NCBI RefSeq assembly: GCF_036324505.1 | Contig: NC_086360.1 | Span: forward strand, 8,910,293-8,974,292 | Direction of reading: 5' to 3' | DNA length: 64,000 bases | From: Eleginops maclovinus | Lineage: Eukaryota; Chordata; Actinopteri; Perciformes; Eleginopidae | Shown here: piece after piece, positions 1-12,600 of the stretch | How positions within the stretch are numbered: position 1 is the stretch's first letter | How the letters are laid out: each line of letters begins with the position of its first letter | Made by a program: the position numbers and the translations under genes | The notes under the pieces: generated by a model | Database searches by the model: none | What the model saw: only the letters and a program-made list of their open reading frames with translations | What the model was told of the DNA's origin: nothing

Positions 1-3000
1 AAGTTAAACCGAGTCTTTATATACTGAAAATAAAGATAATTTTACCAATTCATAAGCATATTCTACTCGAGATCAACTCTTTCGACTGTTTTTAAGGGTA
101 AATACTAATGGTTTAGGTTTAGATTAGGTATAAATACTTACTGCTTTGGATATTTCTTGCAGCGCAGTCGCAACAGCTGACCAAAGAGCAGCCGCCCCCT
201 TCTCCAAATTAAGTTACTGTCCACATGTCAGTCATACAGAGTTAGAGTTCCTCCTCTTGGTGACTCACTTACACTTTAATAGAAGATAACGCAGAGCTTC
301 AGGTCAACACACTGATGTCACAGTACGGATAAAACAAAACAGCTAAGAGAAGTTTGTGAAGGAGGCTTGTGTTTACTGCGGCAAATAAGTGTGTCTTTGG
401 AGCATAACACATTTTATTCAGGACATGATTTTATAGAGCTTATTCTAAACACGCAGTGAAAGGGAAAGTAGATTTCCTGGGGACAATTCAATTTCCAGGT
501 GTTATTACAGTGTGGAGTTCCCACTGACACAAGATAAAACGTGACAGAACAACATCATTTTGCAATACGCTCTTTCATAATGGAAAACAAGGGGGTTATG
601 CATAATTCAACACTGAAACACTGGATCACTATTGCTATATGACCTGGTTATTGGGATTTTAAAAATAAAGACATGATCAGAAGGGTCTTCAGCACAGACA
701 TATCTAGAGTCCATGGACTGATGCCAGAGGGGAATATAGTCTTCTTTTCCTCGACCACTGCTCAATGCATAATATCTATACCAACACTTTAACATCCAAC
801 AAGGTCTGAATAACATTCTGTCAATCAATTAATATATCTTTATACAACGCAGATGCATATTTACACCACAGTAATCACATATACAAAATTATCTTGCACG
901 AGAACCCATTTAAATCTTTACATTGTGAGATAGGGAGAGGGCCGCTGGGGCCTGGGTGCCCATCTAGATAGTTTATCAATGCGTCTGCACAAATCTTCCA
1001 CCGGCACTTCGTCAACGCTGGTTGACACGAGTCGTCTCCGCTCTATGGTTTATGGATGACTTTTGTGCCAAGTCCCTTCCTCTTCATGTGTTATAATTCC
1101 CTCATTCGTCCAATTTAGTTGACATTCAGGGAAATAAGCTGGGAGTATTGAGTGCATAGAGAGCAGTCTGTGAGGCCTGGAGCAGTGACACAGACACAAT
1201 GATGGATCTGAAATAAGTAAGAATCATGAGTATCTTAATTATATGCAAAGGCAGTTTCAAACTTCCTTTGCAGAATCAAACTCAGTGAAAGCAGCTTCAA
1301 AATGTACTTCAAAGAAATACTGTTAAACTTTTCTAAAATAATTTGCTTTCTTGCCGAAAGTTAAATGTAATGTAAATATCAAGTTATGATGAGCAACCAG
1401 TTAGCGTAGCTTAGCATAAAGACTGGAAACAATGGAAAAATCTGATTATGACTATGTCACAAGTTAAACAGCTCTACTTTACGAGTTAGGTACCAGTTAT
1501 ACCAATAAGAAGTTAGACGATTCTTGATACCCAATTTGAACCCAAGTGAATTACTGAAATAATATCAAAATATTTGCTATAGCAGATTGAATTATGTAAG
1601 CCTAAAATAAGCAGCTCTAGCATGAGAGCTAACAATAGGTTAAACAGGACCCATTTCCCTCTTTAATATCTATTTTGCTTAAAAAACATCTTAAGCAACT
1701 GTGATTATTCAAGTTTCAAGCCAAAAAACACATTTTATAATATTACTTTCAAATGCATCATCAAAACATTTGAATTCTTATTTTTATCGAATAGATTTGG
1801 CTGTTAGCTCCTTTATTTAAGCCAAGCCAGACAGTGCTGCCCACCAGCTGCTAACAGCTAATAGCTAATTAGCTTAGCCCTCCTCCAGTGCATCCCTGTA
1901 TAAACACAGCTTGTCAAATTCACACTTAAATTAGTGCTCTTTGGAGGTGCTGTCAGGCAGATCTGGTCTTAGCTGTTTTTCCTCCGGCATTCTTTATGCT
2001 AGGCTAAGTTAGCCTGCTGCAGGTTGTAACTTCATACTCAGCAGACTATAGTGAGAGTGGTATTCATTGTTTCGTTACATTTTTGGCAAGAGAGCAAATT
2101 CCAGTTTCTACTCATCAATCTTTACAAAACTTGCTTCTACTTTTAGTTGTATATTTGAGTAAGGTGGCAAAATCCAAGAATAATTTAGAACCAACCAACA
2201 ATAAATTACAGCAGTGTCATAACTACAAATCGACAGTGTTGCATAGAAAGATTTCCCACAACTGGCAGGGACAACAAACCAATAAATATTAAATAAGTAA
2301 TAAATAAAGGTAAGGCTGCACAATTAAAACAACTTTACCTTCCCTTGTCATATAATTTAAGATTAAAAACAGCGTGGATTATGTGTTTGGTTCCAGTGTT
2401 GTAACAAAAAAACTATATTCAAGTAAATTGAGAGTAAATGCCATCATAATTTACGTATTATAGTCAACAGGTTGCAACCAAATGAGGTACAACTTCTCAA
2501 CAAGTCCAATATATTTACCTTTAAAGTATCCATCTTCTTTTAAAACAAATGCCTCCTCTGTCATTTGAAGAATTGTAAAAAAAAAAATCCCTGTTCCTGT
2601 TGCAGCACAATGTTTCAATCGCTCTCTGTGGTATCACATGGACTGACATTTCAATTGTGTTCCACTTGATCAGAGGATAAATTAATTTGACATTTGAGCT
2701 GACAGGCAGTTTGCTCGCCGTCAGGCCACCCTCGCCGTGTCATTTTTCACAGGAAACGCGTTTGTTCTCCACCTTTTGAAGTGCAAAGATCAGAGCAAGG
2801 AACCTTTCCTTATTTCCGACAACTATTTCTCTGAAACCCTCAGATCAAAAAGCTCAGAAGTTCACTTCTCTGCAAAAATCTTCAACATACAGTATTTTGC
2901 CCCCAAATATATGTTTATCAAGTAAATTCAAACCTTCTTGGTACATTCAGGCCTTAATGAGCTCTGTTTAAAAAAAATAAATATTAAGATAAACAATTTA

Positions 3001-3374
3001 AAAACATATATTTTAAAGAGTAATTCAGTGCTTGAACATTAAAACAAAGAACAACGTTGTGTGCTGACCAACTACATAAACACGGTTTCTGTGTTATGTG
3101 TAGTTTCTATTGTAAAGTATCTAAGAGATGAACAGTCCCAAGCCATTGTGAGTGCTAATCCAGGAGGATGCAGTACTGGAACAAAACAAACAGACAAAAA
3201 AGACATTCAGTCTCCTTCCTCAGTAGAAGACGCAGTCGGACCCCTGTGGGGACATTTCCAGTCAAGCGTTGAAGCGCAGCACGGAGACGCAGACAGTCAA
3301 TTAATCCAACCCAGTCGACTCTCTGAAACAGAAACATGACCGGTGCTTTGTTTCCTTAACTTGCTCTTTAAATC
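1..3374 (-). other. srrm4 3' UTR and/or downstream flank; no other gene seen
   Basis: Directly downstream of the srrm4 stop. AT-rich, with no exon-like reading on either strand. Minus-strand AATAAA candidates lie near 1811-1817 and 412-418, but the true cleavage site cannot be told. Short readings here (for example 3061-3339) look random. An inverted-repeat pair lies at 1398-2014. Confidence 0.5.
1398..2014. repeat. Inverted-repeat element, MITE-like
   Basis: Arms at about 1398-1427 and 1985-2014 are imperfect inverted repeats sharing the core TAGCATAAAG and a TTAGC-rich flank. The interior is AT-rich with further AGCTAA-type motifs and no ORF. The core resembles a repeat often seen in fish flanking sequence. 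No target duplication was confirmed, so this could be two separate repeat fragments facing each other. Confidence 0.4.
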
Positions 3375-3645
3375 TTAATGCCTGGTTTTGTTGCGTTTGT
3401 TCAACGAACAGCGACTCCGGCTGCGACTGCGGCTCCCAAAGATGGAGTTCCAGGATGAACTGCGGCTGTAGCTCCTATAAGAGGAGTAACTGTGGCTCCT
3501 ACTCCTGCTTCTGCTCCGGCTGAGGCTGTGGATTGGGCTGCGGCTGCGGCTGCGGGTGAAGAGGCTGCTCCAGGACGACACGCTGGTGGACCGACTGCTG
3601 GAAGAAGGACTGGGACGGAAATAAGGGATGGGCCGCTTCCTGGCA
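3375..3645 (-). CDS. srrm4: srrm4 exon 13, eMIC core and C-terminal RS tail
   Basis: The terminal coding exon has acceptor TGTCTCTCCACAG and stops at TAA (3375-3377). It starts SARKRPIPYFRPSPSSSSRS, matching human SARKRPIPYYRPSPSSS, and goes on into dense Arg-Ser dipeptides ending NKRNKTRH. An overlapping reading in another frame (3401-3733) is only a shadow of the repeat-rich codons. The RS tail seems shorter than the human one. Confidence 0.9.
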
Positions 3646-6600
3646 CTGTGGAGAGACAAAAAGGGTAAGTGGTGTGAAACGGAGAGAAAGGATTGAAGCA
3701 ACAATGTGTACATTGTATTACAGTAAATAACATATCAAATAAGCTTTACAGAGCAGTTTGTCTTTTTTTAAAGCAGCAACCTCGAGGTATGACAATGAAG
3801 CCAACTGCAGTTCCTAGAATGACCATTTAAAGCTGACTTCAAAAGCGAGTCAACCCCCATGTAAATTGGTACAAAACCTTTTACCAGGAACAAGTGTAAC
3901 TGAAATTAAAAACCTCCTTTACAGGCATGTCCTGTAGTTAGCAAAACCAAAAAAGTCACCAGATAGATGGCAAAATGCTCGGTTGAGCTGAAGAACTGAA
4001 GTCAGGTGACAATTCTTCCCTATGAGCCACCAGTTTTACACCATTTGGCTCATAGGTCATACACAAAGCTTTGAACAATACATGTATAGATTTGTGGAGC
4101 AAAAACGGCATAACATCTTTTAGTTGTAACCTCCCTGTCGTGTTTTTGTGCATACTTCGTGGTTTATATCATTTGCTGCAGTGATAGAGGAATATGAAAT
4201 GAAGTAAAAAGTGAAAGTGTGTGGCAGACCAGATCTGTTAAAAATAAAGGAGTGATTATCACACTTGCTTGTTCTTTTTTTCACTTCTCAGATTGCCTGT
4301 GTTTCACCATCTGCTGCTTTAGCACCTGCGGTGGCTTTAGAACTGACACTTATCTCCTCCTCTGGCTAAATGCCATTTCAAGGTACACCGCTCATCAACA
4401 CGATGAGAAAGATTTCAGGTTAGAGACGTGCGGGGGCGAACGAGGGGACCAGCAATAGATATTTGCTACCTTTAGGCATAACAATGTATATTGTAGCTGT
4501 AAATAACCCGACTCGGAAAGCTTTACCTTGTGATCCGGCGTGCTTCCAGATGGCTCGGTGAGTCTCTTCTCCTCTTCTTCATAGGGGAGTAGGATTTGCG
4601 CCTTTGTCTCTTCCCACTAACCTTATGTGTATGCTTCACATCTGCATCTCTGGAGCTATGAGTTCTCTTTCTGTCTCGTAATCTAGGAAGCAGACATAAC
4701 AATGAGAAATATCGATGAACAACAATGTTTATGTATATTTGTTCCTCTAATGTAACTCCCCAATGAGTAGTCATTGGCAGCAGAGAGGTTTTGCAATGTT
4801 TACCTGTCAGCACTGTATCTGGAGTGGCTTCCTCTGGAGCTCAGGCTGGCCACGCTGCCTCGCCGCCTCAGATCAGCTGAATGACTCGGTGAGCGTGAGT
4901 ACGAGCTGGCAAAGAAAATAAGAACAATTATCTCCTGGTATTGAGACAAAGACGCAGTAGTAACTACTCCATAACATTTTCTTTACTCCTGAAATGTCTG
5001 CATCAAGCGATATTATTGACAAAAGGCTGAGTCGATGGGGAAAATCATTTTTAGGGTAAAAGACATCACATGATGATGTGGGAGTTGATATTACGCCGTT
5101 TGTTTATTTGGCTTTAAAGAATCGCAATGTTCCTGATGGCTTGATAGCACACGCTCATAGTGACAATGCTAGTGACATGTTAGCATGCTAACTTATTAGC
5201 ACAAACCATAACGCAACATTACCGGTTTTGGCAGGTAAAATAAAGTATTGGAAGAATTCCGTTTTTTTTTTTAAAACATGCCTTCATTGAATAATGATAG
5301 TGAATAAAGGCGTAGGAAATGACACGCAGCAAGCAGTCCGGACAGCCAAGGAGTTGACCCCGGGACTCGTTGCTCTGGACAACATGTGGTTTAGCCCCTA
5401 ACCGCTCCACAATCAGCAAACCTAACGTTTTTTCAGTCTTTAAGAGGAAATCTCAAACCACAAATAGGAACCTTATGGTGTCATTAGCCACTCAATCACC
5501 AAAGCCAAGAGTAAATGTCTGTGATACATTTTTTGCCAATGAATCAGGTAGATGTTAGGATGTTTCTAAGGATAAGCAAACACTTTGACCTGCAGGTGGC
5601 ACTCGGAGCATTTATAGGATTTCCAAAGTCATAAGGGTTTGTTTTCTGGCAACACAGGGACCTGTTAGAAATAATCAATATATTAGAGCGGAACTTTAAA
5701 AGATAAATCACTGTTTCTGGACGGATCATATTTGTCCATTTCCGGTAGTATTACAGGATGTTGTTTTTAGCCTCAGATAGCATAAAGCTAATATTGTTTT
5801 GTATATATGAGTAGAGGGAGAAGGACCAGTGGAGTTGCATACTAAACACACCGCCTCTACCTCTCACTCATTGATGCTGCAATGATACAGTTGCCTGTTT
5901 AATAACTGATAAACCTCCTAAGAATTGCATAATAGAATATCGTAGGTGACAGCTCCAGGACTTCGCTAACAAGATGGCGACGGTGACGTCATAAGAGGAC
6001 CCGCCCCCGACGACGTCAGCCTATAGAGGAGGATCCAGCCCCCCGCTACCAACCAATGAGAGCACGACAGCGGGGCGCGTCTGATTTTGAAGTTGTTTAT
6101 TGTATGGTCGGAAAGGGGTGGTTCTATAAAACATGTAAGGATTGTGAAATCGAGCTCTCTTTTTTGTTCCGGACCGCCAGACAGTAACTACTGATGAGCT
6201 CCGCTCAGTCAGTGGCCTGTGGACGCGTGTCCCGGGCTATTGAGCCACAGCTGTGAAGCTTTTGTAAAACCTACCGCTGCATCCTTTTATTAAACACTCC
6301 TTTTATAATTTTTAAGGGAGTTTTGCTTTCTTTATTTTAAACCGTCTCCTGGGCTTCAAATAAACGAACATTTCTTACAATTGGTGACCCCGACGTGATT
6401 TGAAGTGCCAGGACGAGACGGGGATTTCGCGGAATCGGCATAAACTCCAGACACTCGGATTGGATCCATTTAAAAAGGTGAGCAGTGCCTGTTTATTTCA
6501 AAATCTGCATAGTTTATATAGCATTTTGAGATGCGAGTGTCTGGAGGTGAGTCGTTAATCATGAACTGGCTATTTAAAGTTAAGAACTGAATATATTGAA

Positions 6601-9600
6601 ATTAACCGGGGTGCGGTCCTGGGTTTTCCAAAGCTTTTTGTTTGTTTGTTTTGTTTGTCTGTGTTTGTCCTTTTTACGCCGGAATTAGAATGAGATTTAG
6701 GTAAAATTAATACGTAAATATCGATTAAAGTTCGGTAACGTAGTGCTAATTAAAATTGGCAGCGTAGATTCAGATTAAGGTTCTGGAGCGTATTTCGGCA
6801 TTGATAGTATAATTTTGTGATAAAGTAAGTTTAAAAAAGTCCTAATAGGTTAAGGCCTAATCGAGTGATTAGTGAGTGGGTCAGTAAATGTAATCTTTGC
6901 GACAGAATTTACGTTGAGAATTGTGACGACATTCCAATAGTCTCTGATTAGCGTGTTGCGTTATTGAACCGTCATAGTTGGCAAATAGTGTTAATATTAA
7001 AAGGAAGACCTCTTTTGTCTGAGAGGCGTAGCTTGGGGTTAAATTCCTGAGACTACTGCTTGTTGAAGGGAAGAAAGCATGGTGAGAGCACAGGTTGGAG
7101 TCCTGACGTCATTACTGATTCTGGAACTTAACAAAGCATAGTTCATAGATTTAGAAAAGATTTGTTTTATGGTACCAACTACAACGAGAAGAGCTGAGGT
7201 TTGAAGTCCCTTCTCTATCTGCGATTGTTTTGAAGAGTACTTAAATTGTTAGGGCATGGAGAATTTCTAAATTATTAGTGTAGGGTTAAGTGTTATGTGT
7301 AATCGTAATCAGAGAGGGTTTTTTTTAAAGAACCAAGCAGTGTTGGGCCTTTTTGAACTGTGCTGTTTTGCTTGAAACCATCTGGAAACGGGTTCTCTAT
7401 TCCCCTCCCCCCAAAGCCCCTTTGCTTTAAAAAGGAACCTAGTTAGCGTGTCTTTTAAAGCATCACCTTTAAAACAGAAAACTTAAAGGGGAAGTTGGTC
7501 GAAAAGGCTAAACCAGTCAGGAAAAACCAATAAAGACGGGGCAGAAAAAAAAAAACAGCCCCCCCAAACGGGGGTTTTAATATATATCCAGTATTTTTTT
7601 CCGGGAAACAAAAAGCAACCCCCTGGTGGGGGTTTTGAAAAAAGGGTCTTTTGGGGTCCAAATGGAAATAAAGAAAACCTTGCAAGAGAACGCACAAACC
7701 ACCCGGGGCAAATGGGGTTTAAATTTGTTCCAACTACCACCCCAACCCCCGCAGATTTTGCAAATAATGTTCTCGGGTTAAAAAGGTAGTGTTTTAAATT
7801 TTTTTTTGGGTGGATCCGGTATGTTTTGGACCTTTTGGTTAATTCACAAAGATGAAAGAACCAAAAGGGGAAATGAGAAATAATAAAAATAGAGCTAAGG
7901 CTGATTTTTATCTTCAATCCAACACCATTTTTTTTCCCATATGGGAGTTACATTTTGGGGACAGATACATTAAAATTTAAAGAATAAATAAAAACAGGAA
8001 ACCCACAAAGGGGCAAAACACAATTACACTTTAAAAAAGTAAATTTCCCTCTCCCAAACCCAAGAAGCAGATGGGGGGGGTAGGAAAAAGGGAAGAAAGG
8101 TTACAAATCACAGAAGAGAGGTAACTCCTGTTTAAGACTGAAAACAGAAGGGGGGTGAACCCTGTGTTAAAACAAAAACCCCCAAAAAAGGTTTTAAAGC
8201 CTGTTTGAGTAAGAAAAGGGGAAATTAAGACCATTAAGGGGGGTGAGGCGCCCACCCAAATCTTCTTGTAAGCCCCAAATGTGTTATCAGGGTAAATTAA
8301 CTTTGATTTTTTTTCCCTCACACAGAGAGGGAACCCAGAGTCATCTGCTGAAAGGGCAGTAGAAAGAGGGGAAAAACCCTTTTAACAGAAGGGGAGTTAC
8401 TTATAAAAAGTGTTGTTAAAAGAATTTAGGGATTAAAAATATAGAAAAAAATTTTAAAACCTAAAAATTATGAAAATAAAAACGGGATTGAATCGTGACT
8501 ACCCCCCCCCCCTTTTGAATCATTTTCCCATCTTAGTGATCTGTGAATATGCCCTGCGGGGTTTTGTACAGGCTAAGTTAAAGGGTTTTTTAACTTTTTG
8601 AAAAACCCTTTGGGAAAAGTTTTTTTTTGTAAAAGAAAAACAGGGGCCGTAAAAAATTAAAAAAATGTGGGGGAATAGGGGTTTTCGGATGTGAATTTTT
8701 AAAATTAAATGGAAAAATATTTTCCTAAAGGAGTTAATCAAATGTTTTTTGAAGATGTTATTATTAGAAAATTAACTTGATATTACAGTAGAGGGCTTTT
8801 TAATACCCCAAGACTAAAACAAAAGCTTATTTAAAAAATTTGAAAATTAAGGGGAAACTTTTTTTAACCATGTTTTGAGATTTCAAAATTTTAAAAAGAA
8901 AGCTGCCACCTGGATTTGCACCTTTCCTGCAATCGTGACGGGCCCCCATGTCCTCCTGAAATAATGCGAAAAAAACCACCCCCACGGAATTTCCTTACAA
9001 AACCCAAAAAAAGGAAGGAAAAAAGCGGGGCTTTGTCAAAAATTTGGCTTTCCGCCCTGCTTCCCCAAACCCGGGTCACAAAAAACATCATCAGGGCGGA
9101 TTGAAGAGACCCACCCCACACCATTTCCCTCTGAAAAGAGCACAGAGGTCCAGAGAAACCCGGGGGTTATTCGGGAGCACAGATTCTGATGGAAAAAATA
9201 AACCCACTTTAAAACGGGGTTTTTCCGTCCCCATGAAAGACATCAAGAAAAACGGTAATCGAGCAGACCCATGCTAAAATGAAAATCCGCACAAGGAGAG
9301 AAGTTTAGTGGAATGCGGGTTTCAAAAAGCCCAAAGACGGGTTCAAAAACCAATAAACAAGGGGCAAAAAGGGTCAATCTGCAGAATCTAAAGGGGGTTT
9401 CCAATAAAGCCAAGAGAAAGGGGTTTGGCGGGAAGGGGATTTTCGAAGGGGTTTAATTTGTGTAAAAAACATTCACTCACAAAAAACACATAAGGGGAAC
9501 ACTTTTAAAAAATTTTTGAATTTTTTTGGGTAAATTTAAGATCAAATACCCGAATTTTTTTATTACATAAAAAATTTTTTTAAAATTGGTAAATGATATT

Positions 9601-12600
9601 TGAAAAGGGGAAGTTTTTAAGTAAAGGAGTAAATAAATTTGTAACATTATTATAGGGGGAAATTATAGAGATAAGCAAGATCCACTACACTTTTGGTAGA
9701 ACCTGTTCAGGAGTCAGGAGAACAGAGTAGGAACATTTAATCATGTTAACCTATTAATATTTCAGAGCCTATATCGAGGTGTGACTTTGGTAAAATTAAA
9801 TTGTGGGAGTTTTGATCTACAAAGGGAGAGATTTAGTACACACTTGATCTCAGATATGATACTTAAATGAAACAAACTCGTTATAGTGATAACTCCAACA
9901 TTAGATACCAGACCATGTCCAATATAATTGACCACGTGAATGGAAACCATTAGTAAAGTCATTCCTACTTTAAACATTCTTATGGATTAAAGGTGTAATT
10001 GTAACATGTCAAAGCTCTCATAGTTCCACACATTACTTTCCTGATTAAAAACTTGAAATATTTTTCAAGAAGACTGAAATTGATAATAAATAATGGGAGT
10101 ATATTAAGAGAATCGAGCAGAGTCATACAGATCCTAATAATGTTTTGATTTAAGATAGTGGGTATGTGAAGAGTATTGGAAATAAGATCTATTCGAGATT
10201 TTTGTATGAATTCGGTGGTGATAAAGATCCAGTAGTTTAAAAAAAAGAAGTGATGGCTTAACAATTACTTAACTTAACATGAGGGAAGCAGTTTTTGTTA
10301 ATGTAATCTAAGTAAAGTATATTGAAGTAAGTTGTTGTTGTTCTTTAGAAGGTTTCACACAAGCTGCGACACCAGATGTGTGCAATATCTCAACAGTTTT
10401 TGACATTATATATTGTGGTAATAAAGCTGTCGCTTTAGGAGGTCAAAAAAGCAGTGACCTACACATCTGGCAATATGTTCATTTGACAGGTTAATGTGAG
10501 TAGATTGGAATGTGCATACGTCCGGGACGTCTCTACATAACCACGGCGCTGTCCTAATAGAATGATAAGACATATTTTAAAAACAGTACTAATTAAAAGG
10601 AAACTTATAAGTGTTTTTGTAAATGAAGAGTATGACGGAATAATTAAAGACTCTGCAGAGCATGACGTGACCAGAAGACTGAGACCGAGTGACCTTTGAC
10701 CGGGACTGACTGTTGTTTTACAACAGCACTGTTGATGACTGACTCTGGGTTGACCCTGACCAGACCCGACTGTGAGTGAGAATGAATGTTTGCATCTGAT
10801 CAATGCAATTGCATGAGTTTAGAGAGGAACAGAGACTAACTGAGCATGTTCTGAACTAACACAAACTAAATCCAGAGATTTTGTTTCTTTCAGGACTGAT
10901 GGATGGTGAGAGACACTCTTTAACGGGAGAGTTTGATGTTTGAACAATAATGATTTGATGTGTCTTTGAATTTTTGCTTAACTAAAGTTCTTTTTCTCAA
11001 CCGGGTTTTTGTTACACCTCTTTGTTAAGATGGTGTAAAAGGGGGAGTGGCAACATGTTTGCTCAACAGCATGATTGTTTAAATTACAATTCCATGATTA
11101 ACAAATACAATTCCAGAGTGGAACCTATGAAAGAAGTTCACCTTGTGATAATGATATTGAATTTGTAAATGGTTTTTAACAGATATGTTACCTGGGGATA
11201 GTAGAAGTATGGAGATAACAAGAATATTTAAAGTTAAGCTAAACATATGATGTGATGAAATGGGAACCAAGTTAGTCAGCGCCCTTTCTCTAGTAGAGAT
11301 TGAGAAGTATCAATGGTTCAGAGGTTTTGTTTTGTAATATGCACAGCAGATACAGCATATAGGTTGTCAATGTAAATCTTATATCCAGGCTCCTCCAACT
11401 ACTCGATATACATGGTCCAGGTAAGATGAATAAAATAGTGGAACAAAGGGTAAGGCTCAACTACAGACAGTTGGAGATTATGAGTATAAGGAGGGTGATA
11501 AACACAACAATAATTTCACAGATGTAATCTAAGTTCCTAGGAAAAATGTGATATTTTGTTGGAATTCTGATTTCATGTCCCAGCTCTCTAACTTCTAAAC
11601 ACTAACAGGTAGAAGCAGTTTGTCTGGTGCCTAAGGAGGGATTTCTGCACACGATTCAGGCAGAGATCGACATGGAGTTTGGCACAGGAGAAAGCTGATA
11701 CATCTAAAGAGGTTAAGTGATTGGCAGGAACGGGAAGCCGTGGGTAATTGATTCTGATACAGAAGTATATTTCATCCACACCTTTTCAGGAACAACAGCC
11801 AGGAAATACATTCATTCTGGCTGCATCATGGTTTTACTGGTCTTATTCTATCTACACATTCAGTGTATCCTTCTCCAGAAATGAGAGGAGTTGACATATT
11901 GCATTTTGACTTGAAATGGGGATTTTAAATGTAGGAATAATTTAGATACTTATTGGAAATTCAAAGCTAATTGCAATATGTAACATAATTTACCGAAGGA
12001 AGTTGGGTATTTCATTTTGTTTGTAATTATGGCACAAGCCAATAACGTTTTGAAGTCACGTTAGACCATAAGGAATTTCCAATGGACGGGAACAAATGTT
12101 GCACAACAGATAATACCAGATGAGCATAACTTTCATAATTTACTTATTTTGTGTTTTGAAACAGATAAGAAACATACAGGTTGTTTCAACGAAATACAGG
12201 ATGGTTTGAATGAGTGGTCGAATTATTTTTGATTATGTGACTGGTTGGGATAAAAATAACAGAAAGCTTGCAGTTACAAAGTTGGGTAAAATGAAGTGTT
12301 ATCCCCCGAGAGACATGAAATAGGAGGAAAGGTAAATGACAGAGTGTGTTTGGTACGGTGAAAGCATGAAATGGTATTGGATGATCTATTCAAAGCAAGG
12401 GGAGAAACAACTTCATTTCATTTACTATTAGGGGTTGAGGTTCCTGGAAAAGTTCCTATGTGCTCGGTTTTGATAGAAATAGCTGAACCCCAAGCGGAGA
12501 TAGTCCCTGAAACGGCAGATTCGAATTCTTCCCTGAATGCAGTCCCTCATATAGGAACAGCGCAGGCTTATATACTGGATAATAATAGACTGGTGACATA

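Noticed and set aside
3401..3733. Overlapping Ala/Pro-rich 110-codon reading across srrm4 exon 13
   Set aside because: It is the off-frame shadow of the repetitive Arg-Ser codons; the other frame joins the splice acceptor and matches SRRM4.
7483..7917. 144-codon minus-strand reading inside the ERV
   Set aside because: Lies in the homopolymer-rich block, antisense to the provirus, Phe-rich from poly-A/T runs, with no family match.
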